From assembly GCF_900105515.1 (NCBI RefSeq), contig NZ_FNSY01000001.1:496001-560000 (forward strand): a stretch of 64,000 nt of DNA, written 5' to 3'. Source of the stretch: Streptomyces sp. 2131.1 (GTDB lineage Bacteria > Actinomycetota > Actinomycetes > Streptomycetales > Streptomycetaceae). Of the stretch, positions 52,353-61,809 are shown in pieces (the first letter of the stretch is position 1; each line of letters begins with the position of its first letter). Both the position numbers and the translations under genes were made by a program. The notes under the pieces are model-generated. The model did no database searches. It was not told the DNA's origin and saw only the letters and a list, made by a program, of their open reading frames with translations.

Positions 52353-53666
52353 ATGCGCAACATCAGAGCCGCGGCAGCCGTCACCCTCGCGATCTCCATA
52401 GCCGCCGGTGTCACCGGCTGTGGAGGCGGATCGTCCTCGGGCAGCGGCAGCAACGATTCGCCGAAGACCCTCACGTACTGGGCCTCCAACCAGGGCGCGA
52501 GCATCGAGGCGGACAAGAAGATCCTCACTCCCGAGCTGAAGAAGTTCGAGAAGCAGACCGGCATCAAGGTCAAGCTGGAGGTCGTGCCCTGGGCCGACCT
52601 GCTCAACCGGATCCTCGCCGCCACCACGTCCGGTCAGGGCCCGGACGTCCTGAACATCGGCAACACCTGGTCGGCCTCGCTCCAGGCGACCGGTGCACTG
52701 CTCCCCTGGAACAAGGAGAACTTCGACGCGATCGGCGGGCGTGACCGCTTCGTCGACTCGGCGGTCGCCTCGGCCGGCGCGGAGGGCAAGGACCCCGCCG
52801 CGGTGCCGCTGTACTCACTCGCGTACGCCCTCTACTACAACAAGAAGAGCTTCGCCGACGCCGGCATCGAGAAGCCCCCGACCACCTGGGACGAGCTGGT
52901 CGCGGACGGCAAGAAGCTCTCCAAGGACGGCAAGTGGGGGCTGGGCGCCGAGGGCTCCAACCTCTCCAACAACATCCACCAGACCTTCGTCCTGGGCCAG
53001 CAGCACGGCGCCGACTTCTTCGACGCCGACGGCAAGCCGACGTTCACCTCGGACGGCGCGGTGGCGGCCGTGAAGCAGTACATCGACTTCATGGCCAAGG
53101 ACAAGATCATCGCCCCGGGCAACGCGGAGTACGCCCAGAACCAGTCCCTCACGGACTTCGCCAAGGGCAAGACCGCGATGGTGCTGTGGCAGGCCGCCGC
53201 CTCCACGTTCGCCTCCCAGGGCATGAAGCCCGAGGACTGGGGCGCGGCCCCCGTCCCGGTCGCCTCGGGGACGCCCGGCCAGGGCAAGAACGTCAACTCG
53301 ATGGTCGCCGGCATCAACATGGCCGTGTTCAAGAACACCAAGAACATCGACGGCGCCAAGAAGTTCGTGAAGTTCATGACGAGCGACGCCGAGCAGAAGC
53401 TCCTCAACAAGACCTACGGGTCGATCCCGCCGGTCAGGACCGCCCAGGCGGACGAGGCGTTCTCGGCTCCCGACCTCGCGGTCCTGCGCGACACGCTGGC
53501 CAAGAGCGCGGCACCGCTGCCGCAGGTCCCCAACGAGTCGCAGTTCGAGACCGCCGTCGGCACCGCGGTCAAGGAACTGTGGGCCGACGCGGCCGCCGGA
53601 CGCCCCGTGACAACCGAATCCGTCAAGGCGCGCCTGGAAAAGGCCCAGCAGACGATGCAGCAGTAA
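52353..53666 (+). CDS. ABC transporter sugar-binding lipoprotein
   Basis: A 437-residue extracellular solute-binding protein (family 1). The leader ends in the lipobox GVTGC (Cys23), followed by a Gly/Ser linker. The body contains TLTYWASNQGAS, DVLNIGNTWSASLQATGAL and the hinge segment VPLYSLAYALYYNKKSF. It captures an oligosaccharide and delivers it to the two permeases encoded next. The downstream GH1 enzyme points to a beta-linked disaccharide. No ATPase is encoded here; in streptomycetes the shared MsiK usually energises such importers. The ATG follows a GGGG-rich site. Confidence 0.93.
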   Translation: MRNIRAAAAVTLAISIAAGVTGCGGGSSSGSGSNDSPKTLTYWASNQGASIEADKKILTPELKKFEKQTGIKVKLEVVPWADLLNRILAATTSGQGPDVLNIGNTWSASLQATGALLPWNKENFDAIGGRDRFVDSAVASAGAEGKDPAAVPLYSLAYALYYNKKSFADAGIEKPPTTWDELVADGKKLSKDGKWGLGAEGSNLSNNIHQTFVLGQQHGADFFDADGKPTFTSDGAVAAVKQYIDFMAKDKIIAPGNAEYAQNQSLTDFAKGKTAMVLWQAAASTFASQGMKPEDWGAAPVPVASGTPGQGKNVNSMVAGINMAVFKNTKNIDGAKKFVKFMTSDAEQKLLNKTYGSIPPVRTAQADEAFSAPDLAVLRDTLAKSAAPLPQVPNESQFETAVGTAVKELWADAAAGRPVTTESVKARLEKAQQTMQQ

Positions 53667-53676
53667 GGCAGCCTTC

Positions 53677-54687
53677 ATGACCGCCACCGTGACCACCGAC
53701 AGCCTGACGGAAAAGTCGGACAGGGTGACGAGCCGGGGCAACGGGGGTGCGCGCAGGAAGCTGCCGCGCATCCCCGACCGGATCCGCCAGGGCGGACTGC
53801 CCTATCTCCTGCTCCTGCCGGCCGTCCTGCTCGAACTCCTCGTCCACGTGATTCCGATGGTCATCGGAATCGTGATGAGCTTCCGCCAGTTCACGCAGTT
53901 CTACATCAACAACTGGGGCGGGGCGCCCTGGAGTGGCTTCGACAACTACAAGATCGCCGTCGACGTCAACGCCCCGATCGGCGAGGCGCTGCTCCACTCG
54001 TTCTTCGTCACCTGCGTCTTCACGTTCTTCGCCGTCGGCCTGGCGTGGCTGTTCGGGGTCGCGGCGGCGATCATGCTGCAGGAGAACTTCCGCGGCAGGG
54101 GCTTCCTGCGGGCGGTCTTCCTCGTCCCGTACGCCCTGCCGGTCTACGCGGCCGTCATCACCTGGGCGTTCATGTTCCAGCGCGACAACGGCCTGGTCAA
54201 CCACGTGCTCCACGACCAGATCGGGCTCACCGACCAGCCGTCGTTCTGGCTGATCGGCGACAACAGCATCTACGCCCTGATCATCGTCTCGGTCTGGAAG
54301 GGCTGGCCCTTCGCCTTCCTCATCGTGATGGCCGGGCTCCAGAACATCCCGCGCGAACTGTACGAGGCCGCCTCCATCGACGGCGCCGGCATCTGGCAGC
54401 AGATCCGCAAGATCACGCTGCCGTCGCTGCGCCCGGTCAACCAGGTCCTGGTGCTCGTCCTGTTCCTGTGGACGTTCAACGACTTCAACACCCCGTACGT
54501 GCTCTTCGGGAAGGCCGCCCCGGAGAACGCGGATCTCATCTCGATCCACATCTACCAGTCCTCGTTCGTCACCTGGAACTTCGGCACCGGCTCCGCGATG
54601 TCCGTGCTCCTGCTTCTGTTCCTGCTTGTCGTGACGGCCGTCTACCTGCTCATCACCTCACGCGGAAGGAAGGGTGCCGATGCCTAG
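53677..54687 (+). CDS. ABC sugar permease, MalF/UgpA type
   Basis: A 336-residue inner-membrane permease with six to seven helices. The N-terminal 30 residues are cytosolic and charged. The EAA motif that contacts the ATPase is EAASIDGAGIWQQIRKITLP (about residues 228-247). It begins ten bases after the binding-protein stop and overlaps the next permease gene by eight bases. Confidence 0.93.
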   Translation: MTATVTTDSLTEKSDRVTSRGNGGARRKLPRIPDRIRQGGLPYLLLLPAVLLELLVHVIPMVIGIVMSFRQFTQFYINNWGGAPWSGFDNYKIAVDVNAPIGEALLHSFFVTCVFTFFAVGLAWLFGVAAAIMLQENFRGRGFLRAVFLVPYALPVYAAVITWAFMFQRDNGLVNHVLHDQIGLTDQPSFWLIGDNSIYALIIVSVWKGWPFAFLIVMAGLQNIPRELYEAASIDGAGIWQQIRKITLPSLRPVNQVLVLVLFLWTFNDFNTPYVLFGKAAPENADLISIHIYQSSFVTWNFGTGSAMSVLLLLFLLVVTAVYLLITSRGRKGADA

Positions 54688-55588
54688 CCATGCCCAGCCG
54701 TCCGTACTGCCGGCGAAGACGGGAGCGCGGAAGCGGACCCGCTCGCCGATGGCCGCGCCGCAGTCCTTCCTGTGGGCCCGCCGTGCCATCCTGACCTTCC
54801 TGGCCGCCTTCGCCCTGCTGCCCGTCTACGTGATGGTCAGCAGCTCGCTCAAGCCGCTCCAGGACGTGTCGGGGAAGTTCCACTGGATCCCGTCGGGGCT
54901 GACCGTGCAGCCCTACTTCGACATCTGGGACACCGTCCCGCTCGCCCGGTACTTCGTCAACTCGCTGATCGTGGCGGGCGCGGCGACGGTTCTCTCGGTG
55001 ATCATCGCGGTGTTCTCGGCGTACGCGGTGAGCCGCTACAAGTTCCGCGGCAAGCGGGTCTTCACCGTCACCGTGCTCTCCACCCAGATGTTCCCGGGCA
55101 TCCTCTTCCTGCTGCCGCTGTTCCTCATCTTCGTGAACATCGGCAACAGCACGGGCGTCGCCCTGTACGGCTCGCGCGGCGGTCTGATCCTCACGTATCT
55201 GACGTTCTCGCTGCCGTTCTCCATCTGGATGCTCATCGGCTACTTCGACTCGATCCCCCGGGATCTGGACGAGGCCGCGCTCGTCGACGGCTGCGGGCCC
55301 ATCCGCGCCCTGTTCAAGGTCGTGGTGCCGGCCGCGGTGCCGGGCATCGTCGCCGTCGCGGTGTACGCGTTCATGACGGCGTGGGGCGAGGTCCTCTTCG
55401 CCTCCGTGATGACCAACGACACCACCCGCACCCTGGCCGTCGGCCTCCAGGGCTACGCCACCCAGAACGACGTGTACTGGAACCAGGTCATGGCCGCCTC
55501 GCTCGTCGTCAGCGTGCCGATCGTCGCCGGCTTCCTGCTCCTCCAGCGCTACCTGGTGGCCGGCCTCACCGCGGGGGCCGTCAAGTGA
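54680..55588 (+). CDS. ABC sugar permease, MalG/UgpE type
   Basis: A 302-residue permease with six predicted helices and the EAA motif [20 protein letters not shown] (about 200-219). The ATG at 54680 is preferred over the upstream GTG 54674 because GGAAGGAAGG is at better spacing. It forms the channel with the MalF-like subunit. The stop overlaps a GTG that could start the GH1 gene. Confidence 0.92.
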   Translation: MPSHAQPSVLPAKTGARKRTRSPMAAPQSFLWARRAILTFLAAFALLPVYVMVSSSLKPLQDVSGKFHWIPSGLTVQPYFDIWDTVPLARYFVNSLIVAGAATVLSVIIAVFSAYAVSRYKFRGKRVFTVTVLSTQMFPGILFLLPLFLIFVNIGNSTGVALYGSRGGLILTYLTFSLPFSIWMLIGYFDSIPRDLDEAALVDGCGPIRALFKVVVPAAVPGIVAVAVYAFMTAWGEVLFASVMTNDTTRTLAVGLQGYATQNDVYWNQVMAASLVVSVPIVAGFLLLQRYLVAGLTAGAVK

Positions 55589-55608
55589 CCGCCCCGGAAA
55601 GGAAGTCC

Positions 55609-56967
55609 GTGAACGACCTCAGCGCCCTGCCGGCCGGCTTCACCTGGGGCGTCGCCACCGCCGCGTACCAGATCGAGGGAGCCGTGGCCGAGGACGGCCG
55701 CGCCCCCTCCATCTGGGACACCTTCTCGCACACCCCGGGCAAGGTGGCCGGCGGCGACACCGGTGACGTGGCATGCGACCACTACCACCGGGTGCCGGAG
55801 GACATCGGCCTGATCAAGGAGGTCGGGGCGAACGCGTACCGCTTCTCGCTGGCCTGGCCGCGGATCGTGCCCGGCGGCGACGGACCGGTCAACGCGGCCG
55901 GCCTCGACTTCTACGACCGGCTGGTGGACGGGCTCCTGGAGGCCGGGATCACCCCGTTCGCCACGCTCTACCACTGGGACCTCCCGCAGGCGCTCCAGGA
56001 CCGGGGCGGCTGGACCGTACGGGAGACCGCGGAGCACTTCGCCGCGTACACCTCGGTCGTCGTGGAACGGCTCGGGGACCGGGTCAAGGACTGGGCGACC
56101 CTCAACGAGCCCCTGTGCTCGGCGTGGATCGGCCACCTGGAGGGCACGATGGCGCCGGGTCTCACCGACCTGACCGCCGCCGTCCGGGCCTCCTGCCACC
56201 TGCACCTGGGCCACGGCCTCGCGGTGCAGGCCATCCGGAGCATCTCCCCCGACGCCCGGGTCGGCATCGTCAACAACCTCAGCCCGGTGGAGGCCGCCAC
56301 GGACCGCGAGGCCGACAGGGCGGCGGCGGTGCGCGGCGACGGCCACACCAACCGCTGGTGGCTCGACCCGATCCTCGGGCGCGGCTACCCGCAGGACATG
56401 GTGGACCTGTACGGAGTCGAACTCCCGGTCCGGGAAGGTGACATGGAGCTGATCTCCGCGCCGCTGGACTGGCTGGGCGTCAACTACTACTTCCGCCAGG
56501 TGGTCACAGCCGACCCGTCCGGCCCGGTCCCGCACGCCAAGCAGGTCTACCTGCCCGGCTCCCGCCACACCCACATGGACTGGGAGGTGCACGCGCAGGG
56601 CCTGGAGCAGCTGCTCCTGCGCCTGACGGAGGAGTACGGCGTCGACCGCGTCTACGTCACCGAGAACGGCTCTGCCTATCAGGACGTCGTCCTCCCCGAC
56701 GGTTCCGTGCACGACCCCGAGCGGACCCAGTACCTGGAGGAACACCTCGCGGCGTGTGCCCGCGCCGTCCGCAAGGGTGCCCCGCTGGCCGGCTACTTCG
56801 CCTGGTCGCTCCTCGACAACTTCGAGTGGGCGTACGGCTACGACAAGCGGTTCGGCCTGGTCCACGTCGACTACGCGACCCAGCGCCGCACCGTCAAGAC
56901 CAGCGGCCGCCGCTACGCCGAGCTGATCCGCGAAGCGACGACACCCCGCTCCCGCAAGGCCGCCTGA
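55609..56967 (+). CDS. GH1 beta-glucosidase
   Basis: A 452-residue retaining beta-glycosidase. The acid/base Glu is in TLNEP (about residue 166) and the nucleophile Glu in VTENGSA (about 353). The aglycone/substrate residues of GH1 are present: [14 protein letters not shown] at the N-terminus and [15 protein letters not shown] near the C-terminus. Without a signal peptide, it would hydrolyse imported disaccharide such as cellobiose in the cytosol. The GTG at 55609 has AAGGAA six to seven bases upstream; a GTG at 55585 overlaps the permease stop and is the alternative. It closes the binding protein, permease, permease, glucosidase operon. Confidence 0.94.
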   Translation: MNDLSALPAGFTWGVATAAYQIEGAVAEDGRAPSIWDTFSHTPGKVAGGDTGDVACDHYHRVPEDIGLIKEVGANAYRFSLAWPRIVPGGDGPVNAAGLDFYDRLVDGLLEAGITPFATLYHWDLPQALQDRGGWTVRETAEHFAAYTSVVVERLGDRVKDWATLNEPLCSAWIGHLEGTMAPGLTDLTAAVRASCHLHLGHGLAVQAIRSISPDARVGIVNNLSPVEAATDREADRAAAVRGDGHTNRWWLDPILGRGYPQDMVDLYGVELPVREGDMELISAPLDWLGVNYYFRQVVTADPSGPVPHAKQVYLPGSRHTHMDWEVHAQGLEQLLLRLTEEYGVDRVYVTENGSAYQDVVLPDGSVHDPERTQYLEEHLAACARAVRKGAPLAGYFAWSLLDNFEWAYGYDKRFGLVHVDYATQRRTVKTSGRRYAELIREATTPRSRKAA

Positions 56968-57096
56968 CCCCGGCCGCGCACCCAGGCAGCCCCCGGCCGC
57001 GACGGACCACCGCCGCCGCCGGGGGTTCCGCGTCGCGGCACGCCATTGCCGGGGCGGCAACCGGCGGCCACAGGACGTTCGTTAGCATCCCGTCGC

Positions 57097-57930
57097 ATGA
57101 AGAGGCGGGGATGGCGGCTGGGTTGTGTGGCAGTACTGGCGGCGATGTGTGCTTCCGGTCCGGGAAATCCTGACGTCGTCCGTATGCCGTCCGACCTCGG
57201 CCCCACGCCGGCCGACCGCTACACGTACACCGCCCAGGACTATCAACGGTCGCAGCAGGCGACGGCGTTGCTGGTACGCCAGTGCATGAGGGAGCGCGGC
57301 CATGCGGACTTCCCGCTCGACCCTCGCAGCCCCGTCGACGCCATCTCCGTCACGGTGGCATCCACCGACTACGGCACCCTGGACCTCGCTGCCGCCCGCC
57401 GTTGGGGGTACGGCTGGGACCCGGCGAAATCGCGGGCGCACCGGCCGACGGGCCGCCGGATGACCGACGCCGAGTACCCGGACTACCTCACCTGCCGGCC
57501 CCAGGCCGACCAGCAGCTGATGCGTGGCATCGATGTGAAGCGGGACTGGCTCTACGCGGGCACCCGGGCGATCAGGATCGCCGAGGTGGTGAAGCGCGAC
57601 CCGGACCTCCGCGCGTCCTGGAACGAGTGGTCCGACTGCCTGGTCGACCGGGGGTTCACGCGCTATTCCGACCCGGTGGCGGCGTACACGGACGCCGCCT
57701 GGCAGCGGGGCAACGACGGCAACACGAGGCACACCCAGCGGGAGCGTGACACGGCCGTCGCGGACGTCACCTGCAAGCGCCGCCACCACACGGCCCAGAT
57801 CTGGCACACCACACGGGCGCGGGAAGAAGCCATCGACATCGAACGGCACCGGGCCCGCTACACCGCCGGCCTGGAGGCGCTGCGCACGTACCGGGCATCG
57901 GTCACCGGAGTACTGCGAAAGCTCGGCTGA
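57097..57930 (+). CDS. Hypothetical exported protein
   Basis: A 277-residue protein with a short basic leader and hydrophobic stretch (MKRRGWRLGCVAVLAAMCAS). The sequence LAAMC is close to a lipobox but has Met before Cys, so lipidation is uncertain. The body is charged and helical, with two Cys-containing segments (VRQCMRERGHADFPLD, WSDCLVDRGFTRY) and a third Cys in DVTCKRRHH that may form disulphides. I do not recognise the family. It stands alone after the GH1 operon. Confidence 0.65.
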   Translation: MKRRGWRLGCVAVLAAMCASGPGNPDVVRMPSDLGPTPADRYTYTAQDYQRSQQATALLVRQCMRERGHADFPLDPRSPVDAISVTVASTDYGTLDLAAARRWGYGWDPAKSRAHRPTGRRMTDAEYPDYLTCRPQADQQLMRGIDVKRDWLYAGTRAIRIAEVVKRDPDLRASWNEWSDCLVDRGFTRYSDPVAAYTDAAWQRGNDGNTRHTQRERDTAVADVTCKRRHHTAQIWHTTRAREEAIDIERHRARYTAGLEALRTYRASVTGVLRKLG

Positions 57931-57951
57931 AGGCACCGGTGGAGCGCGCCC

Positions 57952-57988
57952 GGGCCTGTCCGGCGGACGTGATCAGCCGGAGAGGCCC
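57952..57988. terminator. Hairpin terminator related to the GTCCGGCGGATC repeat
   Basis: Arms 57952-57964 and 57976-57988 pair over 13 bases with one G:G mismatch and an 11-base loop. It lies between the convergent stops of the exported-protein and TetR genes. Confidence 0.6.
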
Positions 57989-58569
57989 TACGCCCCCTCG
58001 GTCGCCCGCGCCCAGTTCGACAGCAGGAAGTGCAGCCCCTCCACCGCGCGCTCCCAGGACTTCTGCACGGGCCGCGGCGCCTCGAAGCCGCCGTCGCCCT
58101 CCAGGGCGGTGAAGCCGTGGAAGGTGCTGCGCAGCAGGCGCACCGCGTCCGTCAGGTCGGGTTCGGTCAGGCCGTACGCGCGCAGCATCGCCGAGGTGGT
58201 GCGGAGGGTGCGGTGGTACGCCGGCGCCTCGGCGACGATCGCGGGGTCGACGCGGTACTGGGTGGCCGCGTAACGGCCCGGGTGCTCCAGCGCGAAGGTG
58301 CGGTACGCGTCGGCGAACGCGACCAGCGCGTCCTTGCCCGCCCGGCCGGCGACCGCCGCCTCGATGCGGTCGATGAACTCCTCGGCGGCCAGCAGCGCGA
58401 TGCGGGTCCGCAGGTCGCCCAGGTTCTTGACGTGGGAGTAGAGGCTGGCGTCCTTGACGCCGAAGCCCCGGGCCAGTGCGGAGATGGTGACCTTGTCGAA
58501 GCCGGCCGTGTCCGCCAGATCGGCCGCAGCCACCACGACCCGATCGGTCGTGAGCCCCGCGCGAACCAT
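57988..58569 (-). CDS. TetR-family transcriptional regulator
   Basis: A 193-residue TetR protein. The HTH spans about residues 10-50 (VVVAAADLADTAGFDKVTISALARGFGVKDASLYSHVKN, of which the recognition helix is VKDASLYSHV). The C-terminal domain contains LRTTSAMLRAYGLTEPD and resembles the WHG/TetR_C_33 type. The ATG at 58569 follows a GGGGGTGGGG stretch. The gene is isolated from an obvious target. A palindromic LacI-type box lies 150 bases upstream but belongs to another regulator class. Confidence 0.88.
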   Translation of the reverse strand: MVRAGLTTDRVVVAAADLADTAGFDKVTISALARGFGVKDASLYSHVKNLGDLRTRIALLAAEEFIDRIEAAVAGRAGKDALVAFADAYRTFALEHPGRYAATQYRVDPAIVAEAPAYHRTLRTTSAMLRAYGLTEPDLTDAVRLLRSTFHGFTALEGDGGFEAPRPVQKSWERAVEGLHFLLSNWARATEGA

Positions 58570-58718
58570 CCCCACCCCCGCCTGTGCGTTTCCTAGGACC
58601 CTTAGCTTTGCCGAATATACACAGGAGCCCGCGGTGGTCACGGAGAGCCGTGACCACCGCGGCCTTCCGTACCGCGCCGACAGCGGGGAGTGGGTCGACG
58701 CGGTGACCGGGATCGCTC

Positions 58719-58734
58719 GGGAGAGCGCTCTCCC
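58719..58734. promoter_or_regulatory. Isolated LacI-type operator GGGAGAGCGCTCTCCC
   Basis: A perfect 16-bp palindrome containing the GGAGAGCGCTCTCC core seen at 47101 and 49664. It lies between the TetR start and the GH5 3' end, with no gene start directly next to it. Confidence 0.6.
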
Positions 58735-58802
58735 ATGACGCTCCCAGTGTCGCGCCGCTGTCGACGGAGTGTCAAGGTTCGGCCGTGTCCGGGCATGACT
58801 GC

Positions 58803-58828
58803 GGGGGCCCCGGCATACCGGAGCCCCC
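58803..58828 (-). terminator. Terminator of the GH5 gene
   Basis: Arms 58803-58813 and 58818-58828 pair over 11 bases with one mismatch around CATA, about 12 bases after the GH5 stop. Confidence 0.65.
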
Positions 58829-58840
58829 ACATCTCACGGC

Positions 58841-60229
58841 TCAGCCGGTGGGGAAGTTGTCCGGGGTGCTGATCCGGGCCTTGAGCAGCGCGCCCGACTC
58901 GGTGAGGACACCGCTGCTGCTGTAGTCGCCGCCGTCACAGGTGCCGGGCTTGAACGCGGCACTGCTCTCGTTGGCGTCGGAGTAGGTCCAGTTGGCGTAG
59001 CTGATCTTCAGCTGGTCGAGCAGGTCCAGCCAGGCGGTGGTGCTCGAACGGTCCAGCGCGCCGCCACCGGTGGCACTGACCGTACCGAACTCCGTCACGA
59101 AGAGCGGGAGTTGCGAGGCGGCCCGGCTCACCGTCGCACGGTAGTTGTCCTTGTGACTGGCAGCGTAGAAGTGGAACGCGTACATGATGTTGGTGGCATT
59201 GACGGGGCTGTTGACGACCTCGCTCTCGTTCGACCCGTCCGAGACACCGAGGGAGGACCAGCCGCGGGTGCCGACGATGACGACCGCGTCCGGGTCGGCC
59301 GCGCGGATCACCGGGATGACCTGCTCGGCGTAGCTCTTGATGCCGGCCCAGCTCACGCCGTTGGGTTCGTTGGCGATCTCGTAGATGACGTTCTTCTTCG
59401 CGGCGTTGCGCGCGGCGACGGAGGCGAAGAACGTCTTGGCGCGCTGCAGGTTGTAGTTGGGGTCGCCCGGCGTGAGGGTGTGGAAGTCGATCAGGGCGTA
59501 CATGCCGCGGGCCTCGGCCATGTCGACGAGGCCGTTGACCTTGTTGGTGAAGCCCGCCGGGTCGGTCTCGTAGCCGTCCTCCTGGACATACATGGCGGTG
59601 CGCAGCAGGTCCGCCTTCCAGTCGTTCGCCAGGGCGTCCAGGGAAGCGTTGTTGTAGCACTGGCTGAACCACTGGAGGCCGTGCGTGCTCATGCCGCGCA
59701 GCTGGATGGGGCGGTTGTACTGGTTGCACAGGTTCGTGCCGCACACGTGGAGCTGGCCGTTGGTCCCCACCGGGGTGCCGTCGCCCGTGGCGGGCGGCGG
59801 ATCGTCGTCGTCTCCCCCGCCGCCGACGGAGCCCGTGCACGCGACACCGTTCAGGGTGAAGCCCGTGGGCTGCGGGTTGGAGCCGGTGAACGAGCCGACG
59901 AAGCCAAGGTCGGCCGTGCCGCCGGTGGCCAGGTTCTTGTTCCAGTCGATGCCGGCGGCCGAGACCGTGGAACCGGACTGCGACCATGTGGCGTTCCAGC
60001 CCTGGACGACCTTCTGACCGGAGCCCGGCAGGGTGAACTTGAGCTGCCAGCCGTTCACGGGGTCGCCCAGGTTGGTGACCTTGACGCCACCCTGGAAGCC
60101 GCCCTCCCACTGACTCGCGACGGTGTACTCCACCTTGCATCCGGTGGCCGCGGCCGCCGGGTGGCCGGCCAGGACCGTGAGGCCCATGACCGTGGCGCCG
60201 GTCGCCAGCAGAGCCAAGAAGCGTTTCAC
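58841..60229 (-). CDS. Secreted GH5 endoglucanase with N-terminal CBM2
   Basis: A 462-residue cellulase. The signal peptide ends near residue 28 (HPAAAA). CBM2 covers about 29-132, with the conserved Trp residues in WEGGFQGGVKV and GWQLKF and the end Cys pair C31/C131. A Gly/Asp/Pro linker (133-155) leads to a GH5 domain (156-455) with acid/base E288 (ANEPNG) and nucleophile E380 (VTEFGT). It should cut internal beta-1,4 bonds of cellulose. The GTG at 60229 has GAGGAG seven bases upstream. A CebR-type box lies 46 bases before the start. Confidence 0.94.
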   Translation of the reverse strand: MKRFLALLATGATVMGLTVLAGHPAAAATGCKVEYTVASQWEGGFQGGVKVTNLGDPVNGWQLKFTLPGSGQKVVQGWNATWSQSGSTVSAAGIDWNKNLATGGTADLGFVGSFTGSNPQPTGFTLNGVACTGSVGGGGDDDDPPPATGDGTPVGTNGQLHVCGTNLCNQYNRPIQLRGMSTHGLQWFSQCYNNASLDALANDWKADLLRTAMYVQEDGYETDPAGFTNKVNGLVDMAEARGMYALIDFHTLTPGDPNYNLQRAKTFFASVAARNAAKKNVIYEIANEPNGVSWAGIKSYAEQVIPVIRAADPDAVVIVGTRGWSSLGVSDGSNESEVVNSPVNATNIMYAFHFYAASHKDNYRATVSRAASQLPLFVTEFGTVSATGGGALDRSSTTAWLDLLDQLKISYANWTYSDANESSAAFKPGTCDGGDYSSSGVLTESGALLKARISTPDNFPTG

Positions 60230-60274
60230 AGCATTTCTCCTCGTTCGAAGGGGAACAACTGAGGAACTTGCGAA

Positions 60275-60288
60275 TGGGAGCGCTCCCA
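60275..60288 (-). promoter_or_regulatory. CebR-type operator TGGGAGCGCTCCCA (1)
   Basis: A perfect 14-bp palindrome identical to the known CebR consensus, 46 bases upstream of the GH5 endoglucanase start. Confidence 0.85.
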
Positions 60289-60366
60289 GAACCCATCGGC
60301 CCAGGACCGTACACGCCGCCGGACCTTCGCGCATAGGGATCCGACGCTGTCATGCACAAATAAAGT

Positions 60367-60380
60367 TGGGAGCGCTCCCA
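60367..60380 (+). promoter_or_regulatory. CebR-type operator TGGGAGCGCTCCCA (2)
   Basis: Second identical palindrome, 92 bases from the first and about 91 bases before the LacI/CebR-type gene start. It would allow autoregulation and joint control of the divergent pair. Confidence 0.85.
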
Positions 60381-60471
60381 GATGCCCGGGCCGATACCGG
60401 CCGCCGATCGTCGCAATCACTCAGCCGTCCCCCCTCCGGGCCGTAGGATCGGGGGCTCTTGGGGGTGGTCC

Positions 60472-61494
60472 ATGCTGAACAGGAGTTCCGGCACGCCGAC
60501 GCTGGAAGAGGTCGCCGCGCTCGCCGGGGTGGGGCGGGGCACGGTCTCCCGCGTCATCAACAACGCCTCGGGCGTCAGGGAGTCCACCCGCCGCGCAGTG
60601 CAGCGCGCCATCGACGAACTGGGCTACGTGCCCAACCTGGCCGCACGCTCCCTGGCCGGGCAACGGGCGGGCGCCGTCGCCCTGGTGATGACGAAGACCG
60701 ACTGGCGGCTGTTCGGGGAGCCGTTCTTCTCGGAGATCGTGAGCGCGGTCGGGGACGCCCTGGACGAGCGCGGCGTACAACTGCTGCTCACCCTCGTCCG
60801 GACGGACAGCGAACGGCAACGGCTGCTGGAGTACGTGCGCGGCGGCCGGGTCGACGGGGTGCTGCTGATGTCGGTGAGCGCCGAGGACCGGCTGCCCGAC
60901 ATGCTCGCCGACGCCGGGGTGCCCACGGTGCTGCTCGGCCGGCGCTCGGGCGACGAGCGGGTCACGTACGTGGACGCCGACAACGTTGGCGGAGCGCGGG
61001 AGGCGGTGGGCCATCTGGTGCGCGGCGGCCGGACGACCATCGCCGCGATCACCGGGCCGCCGGAGATGTACGTCGCCCAGTGCCGGCTGCGCGGCTACCG
61101 GGAGGCCCTGCGCGAGGCGGGGTTCGCGGAGCTGCCGTCCCTGGTCGCGCAGGGCGACTTCACCGAGGCCAGCGGGCGGCGCGCGATGACCGGCCTGATC
61201 GAGCGGCACCCGGAGGTCGACGCGGTGTTCGCCGCGTCGGACAGCATGGCCGCCGGTGCGCTGGCCGCGCTGCACACGGCGGGGCGCCGGGTACCGAAGG
61301 ACGTGGCGGTGGTCGGCTTCGACGACTTCGAACTGGCCGAGCAGACCGAACCGCCGCTGACGACGGTCCGCCAGCCGATGGAGGAGATCGGCCGGGCGAT
61401 GGTGCGGCTGCTGCTGGAGGAGATGAGCAGCCCGAAGGTGGCCTGGCACCACGTGATCCTGCGGACGCGGCTGATGGTGCGCGGGTCGGGCTGA
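60472..61494 (+). CDS. cebR: CebR-type LacI-family repressor of cellulolytic genes
   Basis: A 340-residue LacI regulator. The HTH is at about residues 9-30 (TLEEVAALAGVGRGTVSRVINN), the hinge is GYVPNLAARSLAGQRAG, and the sensor domain contains VAVVGFDDFELAEQTEPPLTTVRQPMEEIG. Three CebR boxes surround it: before the GH5 gene, before itself and before the LPMO gene. CebR of S. griseus, S. scabies and S. reticuli is relieved by cellobiose or cellotriose. Unlike those species, it is not next to the ABC transporter operon, which here has a ROK regulator. Orthology is therefore likely but not proven. ATG 60472 is used. Confidence 0.82.
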   Translation: MLNRSSGTPTLEEVAALAGVGRGTVSRVINNASGVRESTRRAVQRAIDELGYVPNLAARSLAGQRAGAVALVMTKTDWRLFGEPFFSEIVSAVGDALDERGVQLLLTLVRTDSERQRLLEYVRGGRVDGVLLMSVSAEDRLPDMLADAGVPTVLLGRRSGDERVTYVDADNVGGAREAVGHLVRGGRTTIAAITGPPEMYVAQCRLRGYREALREAGFAELPSLVAQGDFTEASGRRAMTGLIERHPEVDAVFAASDSMAAGALAALHTAGRRVPKDVAVVGFDDFELAEQTEPPLTTVRQPMEEIGRAMVRLLLEEMSSPKVAWHHVILRTRLMVRGSG

Positions 61495-61634
61495 CGCGGG
61501 GCGCCGGCGGGCGGCGCGGCGCCGCGGGCGCGCCCGGTCGCACCGCGGCCATCCGCCGGCGGCGCCTTTCGGCCGATGACGTCCGGCGGGTTGTCAGGGA
61601 CACGGCGAATCCCCTACAGTCCCCTACCAACGAA
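61495..61634. other. GC-rich intergenic stretch after the CebR-type gene
   Basis: GGCGCC/GGCGCG-rich sequence capable of several overlapping stem-loops, probably acting as a terminator for the repressor gene. No gene or clear single hairpin is seen. Confidence 0.35.
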
Positions 61635-61656
61635 TGCATGGGAGCGCTCCCATGCA
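61635..61656 (+). promoter_or_regulatory. CebR-type operator (3) in a 22-bp perfect palindrome
   Basis: TGGGAGCGCTCCCA at 61639-61652 is extended by TGCA/TGCA on either side to a 22-bp perfect palindrome. It lies 154 bases before the LPMO start. Confidence 0.85.
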
Positions 61657-61809
61657 GCGCCCCCTCCGCGGCCCGCCCACCCCCACGTCCCCCACCGCCC
61701 GGGCCCGGAGGGCGATCCGCCTCGTCACCGCCGGTGCGAACCCACCGCGGTGCGACCTCCTGACGCACGTCCCGCACGACGACCGCCCCCGCACGCAGAA
61801 GGAGAGACC

